Assembly: GCA_020860245.1 (NCBI GenBank)
Contig: JAJBUQ010000009.1
Coordinates: forward strand, 133,773 to 197,772
Direction: 5' to 3'
Source: Rikenellaceae bacterium
GTDB lineage: Bacteria; Bacteroidota; Bacteroidia; Bacteroidales; Rikenellaceae
Length of the DNA: 64,000 bases
In this document: positions 23,885-33,654 of the stretch, piece by piece
How the letters are laid out: each line of letters begins with the position of its first letter
How positions within the stretch are numbered: position 1 is the stretch's first letter
Made by a program: the position numbers and the translations under genes
Notes under the pieces: model-generated
What the model saw: the letters and a program-made list of their open reading frames with translations, nothing else
What the model was told of the DNA's origin: nothing
The model's database searches: none

Positions 23885-24856
23885 CTATACAAATTTAGAA
23901 TTACCGATATTTTTGAAACCGCGTAAGAATTCCTCCGCCGACATTCTTCTTTTCCCGGCAGGCTGTAATTTGTTTATCGCAAGAATTCCTCCGCCGCAGA
24001 CTACGTGTAATTCTTTTTTTTCATCCGATATTATATCTCCGGGGTTTTTCCCGGATATTTCATCTGACCTATGAACGGCAACTTCGAATACTTTGAATTG
24101 AACAATAGTTCCTTTTACTTCGAGTTCTGTCCATGCTCCAGGATATGGACTGAGCCCCCTTACAAGATTGCGGATTGATTCAGTATCTTGGTTCCAATTT
24201 ATTTTGCAGGTCTCCTTGAATATTTTAGGGGCAGTTTTAAGTTCATCCTCCGGGAAATTTTGCACTCGCGCTTTGTAAGTGTCTGAGAAGATTGCATCGA
24301 CAGTTTTCAGTACCGCATCCGCTCCCAAGAACATTAATTTATCATGTAGGGTTCCTGCAGTATCTTCGTAAGCTACGGCAACTTCCTTCTGAAGAATGAT
24401 GTCTCCTTTGTCGATCTCGCTGTTGAGCATAAATGTAGTGACACCGGTTGTTTTTTCCCCGTTGATTATCGCCCAGTTTATCGGAGCAGCACCGCGGTAT
24501 TGGGGTAGTAATGAGGCATGAAGGTTAAAAGTTCCGTATTTAGGCATGGACCATAAAATCTCCGGAAGCATTCGGAAGGCAATCACGATTCCGATATCCG
24601 GCGCAAGATCTTTAATTTCTTTAAGAAACGACTGATTTTTGAGTTTCTCCGGTTGGTAAATTCGGAGACCTTGTTCTGCTGCATATTTTTTCACTGCGCT
24701 CTCATGAACTTTTAGGCCTCTTCCTGCCGGTTTGTCAGGGGCTGTTATAACACCTACGACATTATAACCGCCCTCTACAAGGCATTTGAGGGGGAGAACA
24801 GCAAAATCCGGTGTCCCCATATACAATATGCGCATATCTTTTACAGACTCCATCAT
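23885..24856 (-). CDS. fmt: Methionyl-tRNA formyltransferase
   Basis: Formylates initiator Met-tRNA using 10-formyl-THF. The N-terminal Rossmann block MRILYMGTPDFAVLPLKCLV is followed by the formyl-donor site NLHASLLPQYRGAAPINWAIINGE near residue 113. The C-terminal OB-like tRNA-binding domain starts near 212. The start is uncertain: ATG 24856 gives seven extra residues (MMESVKD) before the usual MRILYMG at 24835. Since the gap to ribBA is two bases with the first choice, either is possible. Initiator formylation is consistent with standard bacterial translation. Confidence 0.94.
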   Translation of the reverse strand: MMESVKDMRILYMGTPDFAVLPLKCLVEGGYNVVGVITAPDKPAGRGLKVHESAVKKYAAEQGLRIYQPEKLKNQSFLKEIKDLAPDIGIVIAFRMLPEILWSMPKYGTFNLHASLLPQYRGAAPINWAIINGEKTTGVTTFMLNSEIDKGDIILQKEVAVAYEDTAGTLHDKLMFLGADAVLKTVDAIFSDTYKARVQNFPEDELKTAPKIFKETCKINWNQDTESIRNLVRGLSPYPGAWTELEVKGTIVQFKVFEVAVHRSDEISGKNPGDIISDEKKELHVVCGGGILAINKLQPAGKRRMSAEEFLRGFKNIGNSKFV

Positions 24857-24858
24857 CT

Positions 24859-26094
24859 TTATTTTTGAAAAAGACCGAGATCGTGTCCCATCAATTTCTC
24901 TTTTGTCTCAAGATATTTCTCATTATACTTGTTAGGTTTAATCACTATCGGTACGTTCTCGGTAATATGTAATCCATAACCTTCGAGGGCCGCTCTTTTG
25001 AGGGGATTGTTCGTCAGTAGCCGGATATTCTTAACCCCTATTTCCCTAAGAATGCTCGCCCCCACACCGTAATCTCTTTCATCCACTCCGAATCCGAGTT
25101 TAATATTAGCTTCTGCAGTGTCATATCCTTCCTCCTGCAGTTTGTAAGCACGCATTTTGTTAAGGAACCCTATTCCGCGGCCTTCTTGGTTGAGATAAAC
25201 GACCGCCCCCTTGCCTTCTTTCTCGATGAGTTTCATGGACTCGTGAAGCTGTTGTCCGCAATCGCACCTGCATGATCCGAGAATATCGCCGGTAATACAC
25301 GAGGAATGCATTCTTACGAGTACAGGTTCGTCTTCCGTCCATTCACCTTTTGTGAGGGCAAAATGTTCGAAGCCATTGCTTTTCTGAATGAACGGCGTGA
25401 GTTTAAAAGTTCCCCATTCGGTAGGCATGTTTACCGTTACATCTCTTTCAACTATCGACTCTTTTTGAAGTCTGTATGCGATGAGATCCGCAATGGTAAT
25501 GATTTTAAGTCCGAATTTTTGGGCGATGTCCACAAGTTGCGGCAGCCTTGCCATAGTACCGTCTTCGTTCATAATTTCAACCAATGCACCTCCGGGTTTC
25601 AGTCCTGCGAGCGCGGTGAGATCTACGACTGCTTCCGTGTGTCCCGGACGTCTTAGAACACCTTTCTCTTTAGCATATAAAGGGAAGATATGTCCCGGAC
25701 GTCCGAATTCTTCCGGCTTTACATTTTCATCTACCAGTGCGTTTATTGTTTTTGCACGGTCTGCAGCCGAGATACCGGTAGTGCATCCACGTGTAAGAAG
25801 ATCGACGGACACTGTGAATGGAGTAGAATGGATCGACGTGTTGTCTTTGACCATCGGAGGAAGTTCCAGTTCCGCGCAACGTTTTTCCGGAAGGGGAGCG
25901 CAGAGCAGACCGCGTCCGTGGGTTACCATAAAATTTACGATCTCAGGGGTGACTTTTTCAGCCGCCACAATAAAATCCCCTTCGTTTTCTCGATCTTCGT
26001 CGTCTACTACTATCAGTATTTCACCGTTCTTGATCGCCTCGATACCTTCTTCAATGGTATTAAGTTTATATTTATTTTGTTGCGGTTTCATCAC
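24859..26094 (-). CDS. ribBA: Bifunctional riboflavin enzyme RibBA (DHBP synthase / GTP cyclohydrolase II)
   Basis: Supplies both precursors of riboflavin: 3,4-dihydroxy-2-butanone 4-phosphate from ribulose 5-phosphate, and the pyrimidine from GTP. The N-terminal RibB part has [18 protein letters not shown] near residue 31 and [12 protein letters not shown] near 152. The C-terminal RibA part has the zinc motif [11 protein letters not shown] near 276 and [10 protein letters not shown] near 301. 411 residues is normal for the fusion. The start overlaps the end of the permease gene by 23 bases. No FMN riboswitch is seen upstream. Confidence 0.96.
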   Translation of the reverse strand: MMKPQQNKYKLNTIEEGIEAIKNGEILIVVDDEDRENEGDFIVAAEKVTPEIVNFMVTHGRGLLCAPLPEKRCAELELPPMVKDNTSIHSTPFTVSVDLLTRGCTTGISAADRAKTINALVDENVKPEEFGRPGHIFPLYAKEKGVLRRPGHTEAVVDLTALAGLKPGGALVEIMNEDGTMARLPQLVDIAQKFGLKIITIADLIAYRLQKESIVERDVTVNMPTEWGTFKLTPFIQKSNGFEHFALTKGEWTEDEPVLVRMHSSCITGDILGSCRCDCGQQLHESMKLIEKEGKGAVVYLNQEGRGIGFLNKMRAYKLQEEGYDTAEANIKLGFGVDERDYGVGASILREIGVKNIRLLTNNPLKRAALEGYGLHITENVPIVIKPNKYNEKYLETKEKLMGHDLGLFQK

Positions 26095-27529
26095 TTTTTT
26101 TATTTTTCATGAAAAATCCTTTGATTTTCTTATATTTATTCAAATACCATTCGGCATTAAACAGGTTAGAATCGTTGGTTGCTTTGTAAGTAAGGAAGAC
26201 AGCTATTGGAGTTAATATGAAGGTAGCGAGCCACATTCCTCTGAAACTGTCCAATGCACCCTCGCGAGCCATTTTTTCTCCGGTTATGCTTATTATGTAG
26301 TAGACTACAAAGAATATTACCGATATTACGATAGGCATTCCCATGCCGCCTTTTCGTATTATGGCTCCAAGAGGGGCGCCGATGAGGAAAAATATCATTA
26401 TGGATACAGGAAGGGCGAGCATTCGGTGCCACTCAATCTGGTATCTGTAAAGTTGCGATATATTATTTTTGGTAGATTCCTCGTCGAAATTGGTATAGGA
26501 TCTGGCATTGGTAGCTATTTTCAATGCGTTATCAACAACCTTAGCCATATTGTCCCTGTTTAGCAACGGTATGGAATCCATCACATTTATGATATGCCGT
26601 TCATTCCGATCGAGAGAATCGTAAGCCAGTTCTTTGTTGTAGGTGAACACCGAGTTGGCTAAAAAACGATTATTGAACGTAGAAAGAGATTGGTCCACGA
26701 GATTTTGTATGGAATCGATATCGACTGTAAGTTCTTTGATATTTTTGGTTTTACTGGACGATAATCCGGAGGTGTCTGAGCGTTCCATGCTGAATCCTTC
26801 CAACGGAATAACCCCGTCCTGGCGGTCGAATATATGATGCCTCAGAGAACTCATTTTGTTCCATGTTACATTTCTGGATTCCTCGTAAGTTTCACCGTGG
26901 TACAGAGTTACGAGAAGATATTTTTTATCGTCGGAGATACGTATATAACCGGAATCGGCAATGGTCGTTGTCATGTCGCCGTTGGTCTTTCTATTGTCAT
27001 ATATAAGTACATTCTCCAAGAGTCCGGTTTTAGCATGTTGTTTCTCTATCCTGATGCTCATATCGTCGATACTGTTGAAGAATATTCCGTCTTTAAATTC
27101 GATCGTCTGTTTTTGCTTGCGGATATCGTTAATGATACCATACATTTTTTTTTGGGAATAAGGTACGTAGTTGTTTGCAACGAAAAAACTTCCTATCGCC
27201 ACAAGGGAAACCACGACTATGAGGGGTCGGAGAATGCGTGGAAGTGATATTCCCGCAGCTTTGAGGGCTAAAAGTTCATAGTTTTCACCGAGACCTCCGA
27301 GTGTCATAATCGCAGCGAGCAAAGTGGCAAGTGGAAGCGCGGTGGGAATGATAGTTCCGGAAACATACATCATCAACTCCAGTATCACGCTGAATTGAAG
27401 CCCTTTACCGACGAGTTCATCGATATATCTCCACATGAAGTTCATAAGAAGTACGAACATGACGATAAAAAATGTCAGGAACATAGGCCCCAGATACGAC
27501 TTTAATATCAACTTGTGTACTGTCTTCAT
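26072..27529 (-). CDS. LptF/LptG-family permease (YjgP/YjgQ)
   Basis: Inner-membrane component of the LPS export machine. Hydrophobic helices occur near residues 10-35, 58-80 and 99-120, with three more at about 370-460, flanking a long periplasmic part of about 250 residues: the jellyroll architecture of LptF/G. At 485 residues it is longer than the enterobacterial proteins, as usual in Bacteroidota. I cannot say whether it is the F or G partner; the second permease and LptB must lie elsewhere. First gene of the permease-ribBA-fmt run. Confidence 0.9.
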   Translation of the reverse strand: MKTVHKLILKSYLGPMFLTFFIVMFVLLMNFMWRYIDELVGKGLQFSVILELMMYVSGTIIPTALPLATLLAAIMTLGGLGENYELLALKAAGISLPRILRPLIVVVSLVAIGSFFVANNYVPYSQKKMYGIINDIRKQKQTIEFKDGIFFNSIDDMSIRIEKQHAKTGLLENVLIYDNRKTNGDMTTTIADSGYIRISDDKKYLLVTLYHGETYEESRNVTWNKMSSLRHHIFDRQDGVIPLEGFSMERSDTSGLSSSKTKNIKELTVDIDSIQNLVDQSLSTFNNRFLANSVFTYNKELAYDSLDRNERHIINVMDSIPLLNRDNMAKVVDNALKIATNARSYTNFDEESTKNNISQLYRYQIEWHRMLALPVSIMIFFLIGAPLGAIIRKGGMGMPIVISVIFFVVYYIISITGEKMAREGALDSFRGMWLATFILTPIAVFLTYKATNDSNLFNAEWYLNKYKKIKGFFMKNKKSDETATK

Positions 27530-27551
27530 TATAGTTTATTTATGTAACTCG

Positions 27552-27559
27552 CAAATTTA
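27552..27559 (-). promoter_or_regulatory. -7 promoter box for the LptF/G permease operon
   Basis: Minus-strand TAAATTTG, exact TAnnTTTG, 23 bases before the permease start. It overlaps the stop codon of the upstream metal permease gene, so it is a promoter embedded at a gene boundary. Confidence 0.55.
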
Positions 27560-28378
27560 ATGTTTTTTAATTAAAAAGATTGTGGATTTTACTACAATAA
27601 GAATTACGGTCAAAACCACAATTGTCGATGCTCCTGACGGAAAGTCGGTTAAATAACTCAGATACAACCCAGATAAGGTTCCGAATATTGAGACAAATAC
27701 CGAATACAATGCTATCTTTTTAAAAGATTTCGTCACGCTGTTCACGATCACCGCAGGCATTGTAAGCAGAGATATAAGCAGCACTATCCCAACCAGTCTT
27801 ATAGATAAGACGATCGTAAGGGAGATAAGGATCATCATCAGGTATCCAATGAAATTTACCGGAAGATTTTGCGTAACCGCATAATCCCTGTCGTAGGCTA
27901 TGTTAACTATCGGACGATAGAGGAGAATGGCTGTTGTTATTACCAACACATCCAATGCCGCCATTGCGAGAAGATCCGTCTTGGTGACCGTGAGAATGTT
28001 TCCGAACAGGAAACTCATGAGATTGGGAGCATAACCGGGCGTCATTGTTACGAATATTATCCCTACGGCCATCCCTACCGACCATATGATTCCGACTGCC
28101 GAATCGTCCCTTACCTTCCATTTTGAGGTTATGGCTTCCATGCCTATGCTGGATAATACTGCGAATACGAGGGCGCCTGCAATGGGATTCTGCCCAAGAT
28201 AATACGCGATCCCTATTCCTCCGAAAGAGGAGTGGGTGATGCCTCCGGTCAGGAATACGAGGCGCCGACAGACAATATATGAACCCACGAGTCCGCATGC
28301 TATTCCTGATAAAATGCAGGATATCACGGCATTGCTTAAGAATTTATACTGGAAAATCTCGTTAAAAAAATCTAACAT
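27557..28378 (-). CDS. Metal ABC transporter permease, ABC-3 family (ZnuB/MntB-like)
   Basis: 273-residue membrane protein with about eight hydrophobic segments. It carries ABC-3 family marks: GLVGSYIVCRRLVFLTGGITHSSFGGIGIAYYLG near residue 30 and RLVGIVLLISLLTMPAVIVN near 194. The family imports zinc, manganese or iron as a dimer with an ATPase and a binding protein. Neither partner is encoded beside it in this window, which is unusual. It has its own promoter box upstream. The metal cannot be predicted from the sequence. Confidence 0.9.
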   Translation of the reverse strand: MLDFFNEIFQYKFLSNAVISCILSGIACGLVGSYIVCRRLVFLTGGITHSSFGGIGIAYYLGQNPIAGALVFAVLSSIGMEAITSKWKVRDDSAVGIIWSVGMAVGIIFVTMTPGYAPNLMSFLFGNILTVTKTDLLAMAALDVLVITTAILLYRPIVNIAYDRDYAVTQNLPVNFIGYLMMILISLTIVLSIRLVGIVLLISLLTMPAVIVNSVTKSFKKIALYSVFVSIFGTLSGLYLSYLTDFPSGASTIVVLTVILIVVKSTIFLIKKH

Positions 28379-28403
28379 TTCTCGAAGTGTGGGATAATAT
28401 CGG

Positions 28404-28411
28404 CAAAATTA
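28404..28411 (-). promoter_or_regulatory. -7 promoter box for the metal permease gene
   Basis: Minus-strand TAATTTTG, exact TAnnTTTG, 26 bases before the permease ATG. No zinc- or iron-repressor palindrome is obvious around it. Confidence 0.55.
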
Positions 28412-28439
28412 ATAAAGTATAAGCGGCTATCATAAATAA

Positions 28440-28463
28440 AAAAGGGGAATGGATCCCCCTTTT
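28440..28463 (-). terminator. Terminator after dnaJ
   Basis: AAAAGGGG (28456-28463 read on the minus strand) pairs with CCCCTTTT (28440-28447) and is followed by TTATTTATG. Located 15 bases past the dnaJ stop. Confidence 0.8.
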
Positions 28464-28477
28464 CGGCTTATATCGTC

Positions 28478-29644
28478 CTATCTGAAGAATTTCCTCATTT
28501 TATCGAATATATTCGGTTCCTTGCTTTTTATGTTGGGTTTAAAGTTCGTCGAATCCTGAAGTTGCTGCATGACCTTTTTCTCCTCTGCGGAGATATTCTT
28601 AGGGACGAATATGTCTACAATGGCAAGAAGATCACCTTTGCCGTATCCGTTTACATCAGGTATGCCTTTGCCTCTCAGCCTTAGCACCTTCCCCGGATGG
28701 GTTCCCGGTTCTATCTTTATTTTTGCTTTGCTGTCCACTGTCGGAATCTCGATACTGCCTCCCAGAACTGCTTGAGGGATCGATAACTTCAAATTGTAAA
28801 TCAGATCATTACCGTCCCTCTCGAAATTCGGATCCCGTAATTCCTCGATTACCACGAGAAGATTCCCGTTTACTCCTCCGTGGCGTGCAGCGTTGCCTTT
28901 GCCTGTAACTGATAACTGCATTCCTTCGCCTACTCCGGCAGGTATTTTTATTTCTACTATTTCCTCACCCTTAACTGTTCCTTCACCATGACATTTTGTA
29001 CACGGATTGGTTATTATCTTGCCTTCGCCGTGACATGTGGGGCATGGCTGTGTGGTTTGAGTACGTCCGAAGAATGTATCCACGACCTGAGTTACGTATC
29101 CGGAACCGTTACACGTGGTACAGGTTGTAATATCGTTCGGTGTGTTCGCACCTGAGCCTCCGCATTTATCGCAAGCAACCTGTTTGTTTATCTTTAATTT
29201 TTTAGTGGTGCCGTGTACGATTTCTTTAAGATTAAGCTTGACTTTAACTCTCAGGTCAGAACCTCGGTTTACTCTCTGGCGTGTGCTTCCACCTCCGAAT
29301 CCTCCACTGCTGAATCCGCCGAAGTGTCCACCGAATATATCGCCGAAGCGGCTGAAGATATCATCCATAGTAAAGCCACCACCGAATCCGGCATCTCCAC
29401 CGCCATAACCTGCCGAACCGCTCATTCCTGCATGTCCGAACTGGTCGTAGCGAGCCTTCTTATCCGGATTGCTCAGAACATCGTACGCTTCCGCAGCCTC
29501 CTTGAATTTTTCTTCCGCCTCCTTGTCTCCCGGATTTTTATCAGGATGGTATTGGATCGCGGCTTTTCTATAAGCCTTTTTTATCTCGTCCGCACTGGCG
29601 TTTTTGTTTATACCCAGCACTTCATAATAATCTCTCTTAGCCAT
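28478..29644 (-). CDS. dnaJ: Chaperone protein DnaJ
   Basis: Hsp40 co-chaperone that delivers clients to DnaK and stimulates its ATPase. The J domain carries the HPD tripeptide at residues 33-35. A Gly/Phe-rich region follows (about 78-125), then four zinc-binding CxxCxGxG repeats: [24 protein letters not shown] and CTKCHGEG. The C-terminal substrate-binding domains reach to 388 residues, full length for a type I protein. Starts five bases after grpE, so the two are one operon; dnaK is not in the window. Confidence 0.98.
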   Translation of the reverse strand: MAKRDYYEVLGINKNASADEIKKAYRKAAIQYHPDKNPGDKEAEEKFKEAAEAYDVLSNPDKKARYDQFGHAGMSGSAGYGGGDAGFGGGFTMDDIFSRFGDIFGGHFGGFSSGGFGGGSTRQRVNRGSDLRVKVKLNLKEIVHGTTKKLKINKQVACDKCGGSGANTPNDITTCTTCNGSGYVTQVVDTFFGRTQTTQPCPTCHGEGKIITNPCTKCHGEGTVKGEEIVEIKIPAGVGEGMQLSVTGKGNAARHGGVNGNLLVVIEELRDPNFERDGNDLIYNLKLSIPQAVLGGSIEIPTVDSKAKIKIEPGTHPGKVLRLRGKGIPDVNGYGKGDLLAIVDIFVPKNISAEEKKVMQQLQDSTNFKPNIKSKEPNIFDKMRKFFR

Positions 29645-29649
29645 AAAAT

Positions 29650-30222
29650 TTACTCTCCAACTACCACTTTTGCAAATCGTATAACTTTATCCTTAAGTTT
29701 ATATCCTTTTTGCAATACATCTATGATCTTACCTTTTTTATCTTCGGAGGGGAATTTTGCTACTGCCTCGAATAGATCTGTATCCATATCCTGGTCCATA
29801 GCCTCTATTTCAGACACCCCTTTGGTTTTAAGGACGTCAATAAGTTTCTGTCGGATAAGTTTCATTCCTGTGCGGGCAGATTCGATATCGTCCGATTTTT
29901 CGACCGCGTCCTCAGCCCGATCCATATCGTCCATTACGGGAAGAATGGATTTGATAACGTCTTCGCCCCCGGTTGATATAAGATCCATTTTTTCTTTAAG
30001 GATCCTTTTTCTGAAATTATCGAATTCCGCGGACAACCTGATATATTTATCCTGCCATACGGCTGCATCGTCTGCCAATGACGACGTATTGCCAGGATTG
30101 TTGTCCGCTTCACCTGTCAGGTTGTCATCATGATTCTCGGTTCCACGTTCTGACTGAATCGTTTCTTCACTCATAACCTCCTTATTTTCAAAGTCTTTGG
30201 ATTTGTCTTTATTTTTTGCCAT
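29650..30222 (-). CDS. grpE: Nucleotide exchange factor GrpE
   Basis: Releases ADP from DnaK. The acidic, disordered N-terminus (about 50 residues) leads into a long helix, [23 protein letters not shown] near residue 56, then the beta-wing with [19 protein letters not shown] and the conserved end [18 protein letters not shown]. 190 residues is normal. The ATG at 30222 lies only five bases after the -7 box, so either the message is leaderless or translation begins at M17 (30174). The tail of the protein is unaffected by that choice. Confidence 0.96.
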   Translation of the reverse strand: MAKNKDKSKDFENKEVMSEETIQSERGTENHDDNLTGEADNNPGNTSSLADDAAVWQDKYIRLSAEFDNFRKRILKEKMDLISTGGEDVIKSILPVMDDMDRAEDAVEKSDDIESARTGMKLIRQKLIDVLKTKGVSEIEAMDQDMDTDLFEAVAKFPSEDKKGKIIDVLQKGYKLKDKVIRFAKVVVGE

Positions 30223-30226
30223 GGTA

Positions 30227-30234
30227 CAAAAGTA
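30227..30234 (-). promoter_or_regulatory. -7 promoter box for grpE-dnaJ
   Basis: Minus-strand TACTTTTG, exact TAnnTTTG, ending five bases before ATG 30222. No CIRCE element is seen. No good -33 at the right distance. Confidence 0.5.
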
Positions 30235-30320
30235 ATTTTTTATTTTTTATTTATAATATTTCTTCAAATAATGTACCATCGATATACCTGTATTTTTTAC
30301 TTAAATGAGATAAATTTCGG

Positions 30321-30328
30321 TAAATTTG
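30321..30328 (+). promoter_or_regulatory. -7 promoter box for the NimA-like gene
   Basis: TAAATTTG, exact TAnnTTTG, 19 bases before ATG 30347. It contains the in-frame TTG at 30326, which is therefore not the start. Confidence 0.6.
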
Positions 30329-30346
30329 CGGTTTATTAGTACGATT

Positions 30347-30817
30347 ATGTTTAAAGAGATAAGGAGAAAAGACAGAATCTGGGATTCCGAAGAAGCGATA
30401 GAATTGTTAAGAAAAGGAGAGTACGGTACGTTGTCAATGTCAGGAGCAAACGGTTACGGTTACGGTATTCCCATGAGTTATGTTTATGATGAAGACAAAC
30501 TGTATTTTCATTGTGCTCCAGACGGATTCAAAATAGATTCTCTGGCACTCAACAACAAAGCGAGTTTCTCGGTCGTAGGTAAAGCAAATATACTTCCAGG
30601 ACAATTCTCCACGGAATACCGGAGTGTAATGGTTTTCGGAATCGTTGAGCTTGAAATTACGGATGAGGAGAAAAGATACGCATTGAAGTTAATTGTGAAT
30701 AAGTACAGCCATGAATTTAAGGAAGTTGCGAGCCAGTATATAAACCAATTATTTAACAGAACACGAATTTTAAGGCTCGACGTAGAACATATCAGCGCTA
30801 AGCACAGAGAAATTTAA
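30347..30817 (+). CDS. NimA-like pyridoxamine 5'-phosphate oxidase-family flavoprotein
   Basis: 156-residue split-barrel flavoprotein. The N-terminus MFKEIRRKDRIWDSEEAIELLRKGEYGTLS closely follows the pattern of Nim nitroreductases (MFREMRRK...), and YGIPMSYVYDEDKLYFHCAPDGFKIDSLALNNKASFSVVG is the FMN-binding core. Nim proteins can reduce 5-nitroimidazole drugs to inert amines, but many chromosomal relatives are housekeeping proteins of unknown role; resistance cannot be claimed. Start chosen from the promoter box. The next gene begins immediately after the stop. Confidence 0.87.
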   Translation: MFKEIRRKDRIWDSEEAIELLRKGEYGTLSMSGANGYGYGIPMSYVYDEDKLYFHCAPDGFKIDSLALNNKASFSVVGKANILPGQFSTEYRSVMVFGIVELEITDEEKRYALKLIVNKYSHEFKEVASQYINQLFNRTRILRLDVEHISAKHREI

Positions 30818-31342
30818 ATGGAACGCATACAGATAAAAAATACTGAAGACCAATACTTCCAGTCCGCTTGGGAGATATATAATTACAGCTTCCCAGAGAA
30901 CGAAAAACGGGATTTGGAGCATCAGAGGATCGCATTTTCTTCGAAAGAATACAGAATGTACGGCTATCTCGACGGTGAAAAATTTGTGGGATTTATTGGA
31001 TGCTGGAACTTTGACGAATATTTATACATCGAACATTTTGCCATTAACCGTGAGATTCGCGGAGGCGGATACGGATCGATGATCCTCGCAGAACTTGAGG
31101 CTTCAATCGATAAAACGATTATTCTGGAGATTGACGAGGTTGTCGATGAAATCTCTGCTAAGCGATTGAGATTTTATAAAAACCTCGGATTTAATGAGAC
31201 CGGAATCATTCATGATGGTCATTCCTACCATGCCGGAGATATCCTTCCGCGTCTGGAGATTTTGTCTTACCCTACTGCTATAAATCGAACTTTATATGAA
31301 AAATTCAATGAGGATCTTAGAAATACGGTTATGAAACGGTAA
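30818..31342 (+). CDS. GNAT-family N-acetyltransferase
   Basis: 174 residues. The acetyl-CoA binding motif A is FAINREIRGGGYGSMILAELE near residue 74, with the expected R/QxxGxG/A pattern (REIRGGGYGS). The later KRLRFYKNLGFNETG near 107 is the usual motif B helix. Substrate is unknown. Its ATG directly follows the stop of the NimA-like gene with no spacing, so the two are translated from one message. The 77 bases downstream hold the suf promoter. Confidence 0.88.
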   Translation: MERIQIKNTEDQYFQSAWEIYNYSFPENEKRDLEHQRIAFSSKEYRMYGYLDGEKFVGFIGCWNFDEYLYIEHFAINREIRGGGYGSMILAELEASIDKTIILEIDEVVDEISAKRLRFYKNLGFNETGIIHDGHSYHAGDILPRLEILSYPTAINRTLYEKFNEDLRNTVMKR

Positions 31343-31368
31343 TAACCGAGTATTTTAATGGTTTTATT

Positions 31369-31400
31369 TTTGTAGTATTATTGACTTAAGCTTAACTTTG
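31369..31400 (+). promoter_or_regulatory. Promoter for the suf operon (-33 and -7)
   Basis: TTTG at 31369-31372, a 20-base spacer, then TAACTTTG at 31393-31400. Both match the Bacteroidota consensus. The box ends 20 bases before the sufB ATG. No IscR/SufR-type operator is recognisable. Confidence 0.75.
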
Positions 31401-31419
31401 CAGATCGAATCAGCATAAA

Positions 31420-32865
31420 ATGGAAGAACAGGATAGGATCTTGTCGGAAGCAACTTCCGGCGAATATAAATACGGATTCGTTACCGATATCGAGACGGAG
31501 ACCATCCGCAAAGGGCTCGACGAGAATGTGGTCCGGACGATATCGGAGAAAAAAAACGAGCCGCAGTGGATGACCGATTACCGCCTTAAGGCGTTCGAAT
31601 GCTGGAAAGATATGGCCATGCCCACATGGGCGCATCTGGATATACCTGATATCAACTATCAGGACATAATATATTACGCCGCCCCTAAACAGAAGGATGG
31701 ACCTAAAAGTATGGATGAAGTCGATCCCGAGCTGATAGACACATTTAACAAGTTGGGTATTCCGCTCGAAGAGCAGCTTGCTCTTGCAGGAGTCGCGGTA
31801 GACGCCGTAATGGATTCTGTATCAGTAAAAACAACATTTAAAGAAACTCTCGCGGAGAAGGGAATAATCTTCTGTTCATTCTCCGAAGCCTTGCAGGATC
31901 ATCCGGAACTCGTGAAAAAATACATGGGATCGGTAGTTCCTTATAAGGATAATTATTTTGCGGCATTGAACGCCGCCGTATTCTCCGACGGATCGTTTTG
32001 TTACATTCCAAAAGGCGTCCGGTGTCCGATGGAGCTATCGACATATTTCCGTATAAATGCGGCAAATACAGGACAATTCGAGAGAACCCTGATAATTGCC
32101 GACGAGGGTTCTTATGTCAGTTATCTCGAAGGTTGTACGGCTCCGAGAAGGGATGAAAATCAACTTCACGCCGCAGTGGTGGAGATAGTTGTCCATAAGG
32201 ATGCGGAAGTCAAATATTCGACCGTACAGAACTGGTATCCCGGAGATAAGGAGGGGCGGGGAGGCATTTATAATTTCGTTACCAAGCGCGGGATATGCCA
32301 AGGAGATAATGCAAAATTATCGTGGACTCAGGTGGAGACCGGATCAGCTATTACTTGGAAGTATCCGAACTGTATTCTGCTGGGCGATAACAGTGTGGGA
32401 GAATTTTATTCGGTTGCACTTACCAATAATTACCAGCAGGCAGATACCGGAACCAAAATGATCCACATAGGCAAAAATACACGCAGCAGAATTGTTTCTA
32501 AAGGTATATCTGCCGGTAAAAGCCAGAATAGCTACCGCGGTCTCGTAAAAGTCGGTAAGAAGGCTTATAACGCGCGTAATTTCTCTCAGTGCGATTCTTT
32601 ATTAATTGGTGATAAATGTGGAGCGCACACATTCCCGTATATCGAGGTAACGAATAAATCAAGCGTTGTGGAACATGAGGCTACGACTTCCAAAATAGGC
32701 GAAGATCAGTTATTTTACTGTAATCAGCGTGGAATTTCGACCGAAGATGCAGTAGGCCTTATCGTGAACGGATATGCCAAAGAGGTGTTGAACAAATTAC
32801 CTATGGAGTTCGCGGTTGAAGCACAAAAATTATTGTCGCTGAGTCTTGAAGGGAGCGTCGGTTAG
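31420..32865 (+). CDS. sufB: Fe-S cluster assembly scaffold protein SufB
   Basis: Core scaffold of the SufBCD complex on which Fe-S clusters are built. Family blocks include [23 protein letters not shown] near residue 148, [26 protein letters not shown] near 188, [25 protein letters not shown] near 230 and [26 protein letters not shown] near 386, which holds the candidate assembly cysteine. The beta-helix core ends in [35 protein letters not shown]. 481 residues is full length. First gene of sufB-C-D-S-maf. Confidence 0.97.
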   Translation: MEEQDRILSEATSGEYKYGFVTDIETETIRKGLDENVVRTISEKKNEPQWMTDYRLKAFECWKDMAMPTWAHLDIPDINYQDIIYYAAPKQKDGPKSMDEVDPELIDTFNKLGIPLEEQLALAGVAVDAVMDSVSVKTTFKETLAEKGIIFCSFSEALQDHPELVKKYMGSVVPYKDNYFAALNAAVFSDGSFCYIPKGVRCPMELSTYFRINAANTGQFERTLIIADEGSYVSYLEGCTAPRRDENQLHAAVVEIVVHKDAEVKYSTVQNWYPGDKEGRGGIYNFVTKRGICQGDNAKLSWTQVETGSAITWKYPNCILLGDNSVGEFYSVALTNNYQQADTGTKMIHIGKNTRSRIVSKGISAGKSQNSYRGLVKVGKKAYNARNFSQCDSLLIGDKCGAHTFPYIEVTNKSSVVEHEATTSKIGEDQLFYCNQRGISTEDAVGLIVNGYAKEVLNKLPMEFAVEAQKLLSLSLEGSVG

Positions 32866-32904
32866 CGGAGGAATTAAAATTTTGTTGAGTTTAAAAAATA
32901 AAAT

Positions 32905-33654
32905 ATGCTTAAAATAAATAATCTTCATGCAGTAGTTGGAGATAGGGAGATACTGAGAGGAATAAATCTGGAGGTAAATGCCGGAGAGGTTCATGCCATA
33001 ATGGGCCCTAATGGCTCAGGTAAAAGTACACTCGCTTCGGTACTTGCAGGAAGCGACAGATATGAAGTAACAGAGGGTACCGTTACATATAACGGCAAAA
33101 ATCTTCTCGATATGAGCATCGAAGAGAGGGCTTGTGAGGGGTTATTTCTGGGCTTCCAGTATCCTGTCGAAATTCCCGGAGTCAGTATGGCTAATTTTTT
33201 AAGGCATGCGGTGGACGAACAGAGAAAATGCAGGGGAGAAGAACCGCTTAGTGCTGCGGAATTTCTTAAGATGATGAGAGAAAAAGCCAAGATAGTTGAA
33301 ATCGAAAACAAGCTCACGAATCGTGCGGTAAACGAAGGATTCTCCGGAGGGGAGAAAAAGAGGAACGAGATTTTCCAAATGGCTATGCTGGAACCTAAAT
33401 TAGCGATACTCGATGAAACGGACAGCGGACTCGACATAGATGCGCTGAGAATTGTCGCGACAGGCGTAACTAAATTGAAACGTCCGGACAATGCAACCAT
33501 AGTGATAACACACTATCAGCGTCTTCTTGATTATATTGTTCCAGACTTCGTACATGTACTCTATGACGGCCGGATAATAAAAACTGCCGGGAAGGAGCTT
33601 GCTATGGAATTGGAAGAAAAAGGCTATGATTGGCTTATTAAAGAATACCGGTAA
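32905..33654 (+). CDS. sufC: Fe-S cluster assembly ATPase SufC
   Basis: Cytoplasmic ABC ATPase that drives the SufBCD scaffold. Walker A is GPNGSGKST near residue 34, the Q-loop segment is LFLGFQYPVEIPGVSMANFLR near 81, the signature is FSGGEKKRNEIFQM near 146 and Walker B is LAILDETDSGLD near 166. 249 residues is standard. The 39-base gap after sufB has no promoter box, and the stop overlaps the sufD start by one base (TAATG). Confidence 0.97.
   Translation: MLKINNLHAVVGDREILRGINLEVNAGEVHAIMGPNGSGKSTLASVLAGSDRYEVTEGTVTYNGKNLLDMSIEERACEGLFLGFQYPVEIPGVSMANFLRHAVDEQRKCRGEEPLSAAEFLKMMREKAKIVEIENKLTNRAVNEGFSGGEKKRNEIFQMAMLEPKLAILDETDSGLDIDALRIVATGVTKLKRPDNATIVITHYQRLLDYIVPDFVHVLYDGRIIKTAGKELAMELEEKGYDWLIKEYR

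Noticed and set aside
25782-25797. CACGTG within a parS-like context (CATCCACGTGTAAG) inside ribBA
   Set aside because: Only the six-base core agrees with the known parS palindrome; the flanks do not form an inverted repeat, and it is explained by coding sequence far from parAB.
28970-29190. Evenly spaced short repeats that recall a small array
   Set aside because: They encode the four CxxCxGxG zinc motifs of DnaJ.
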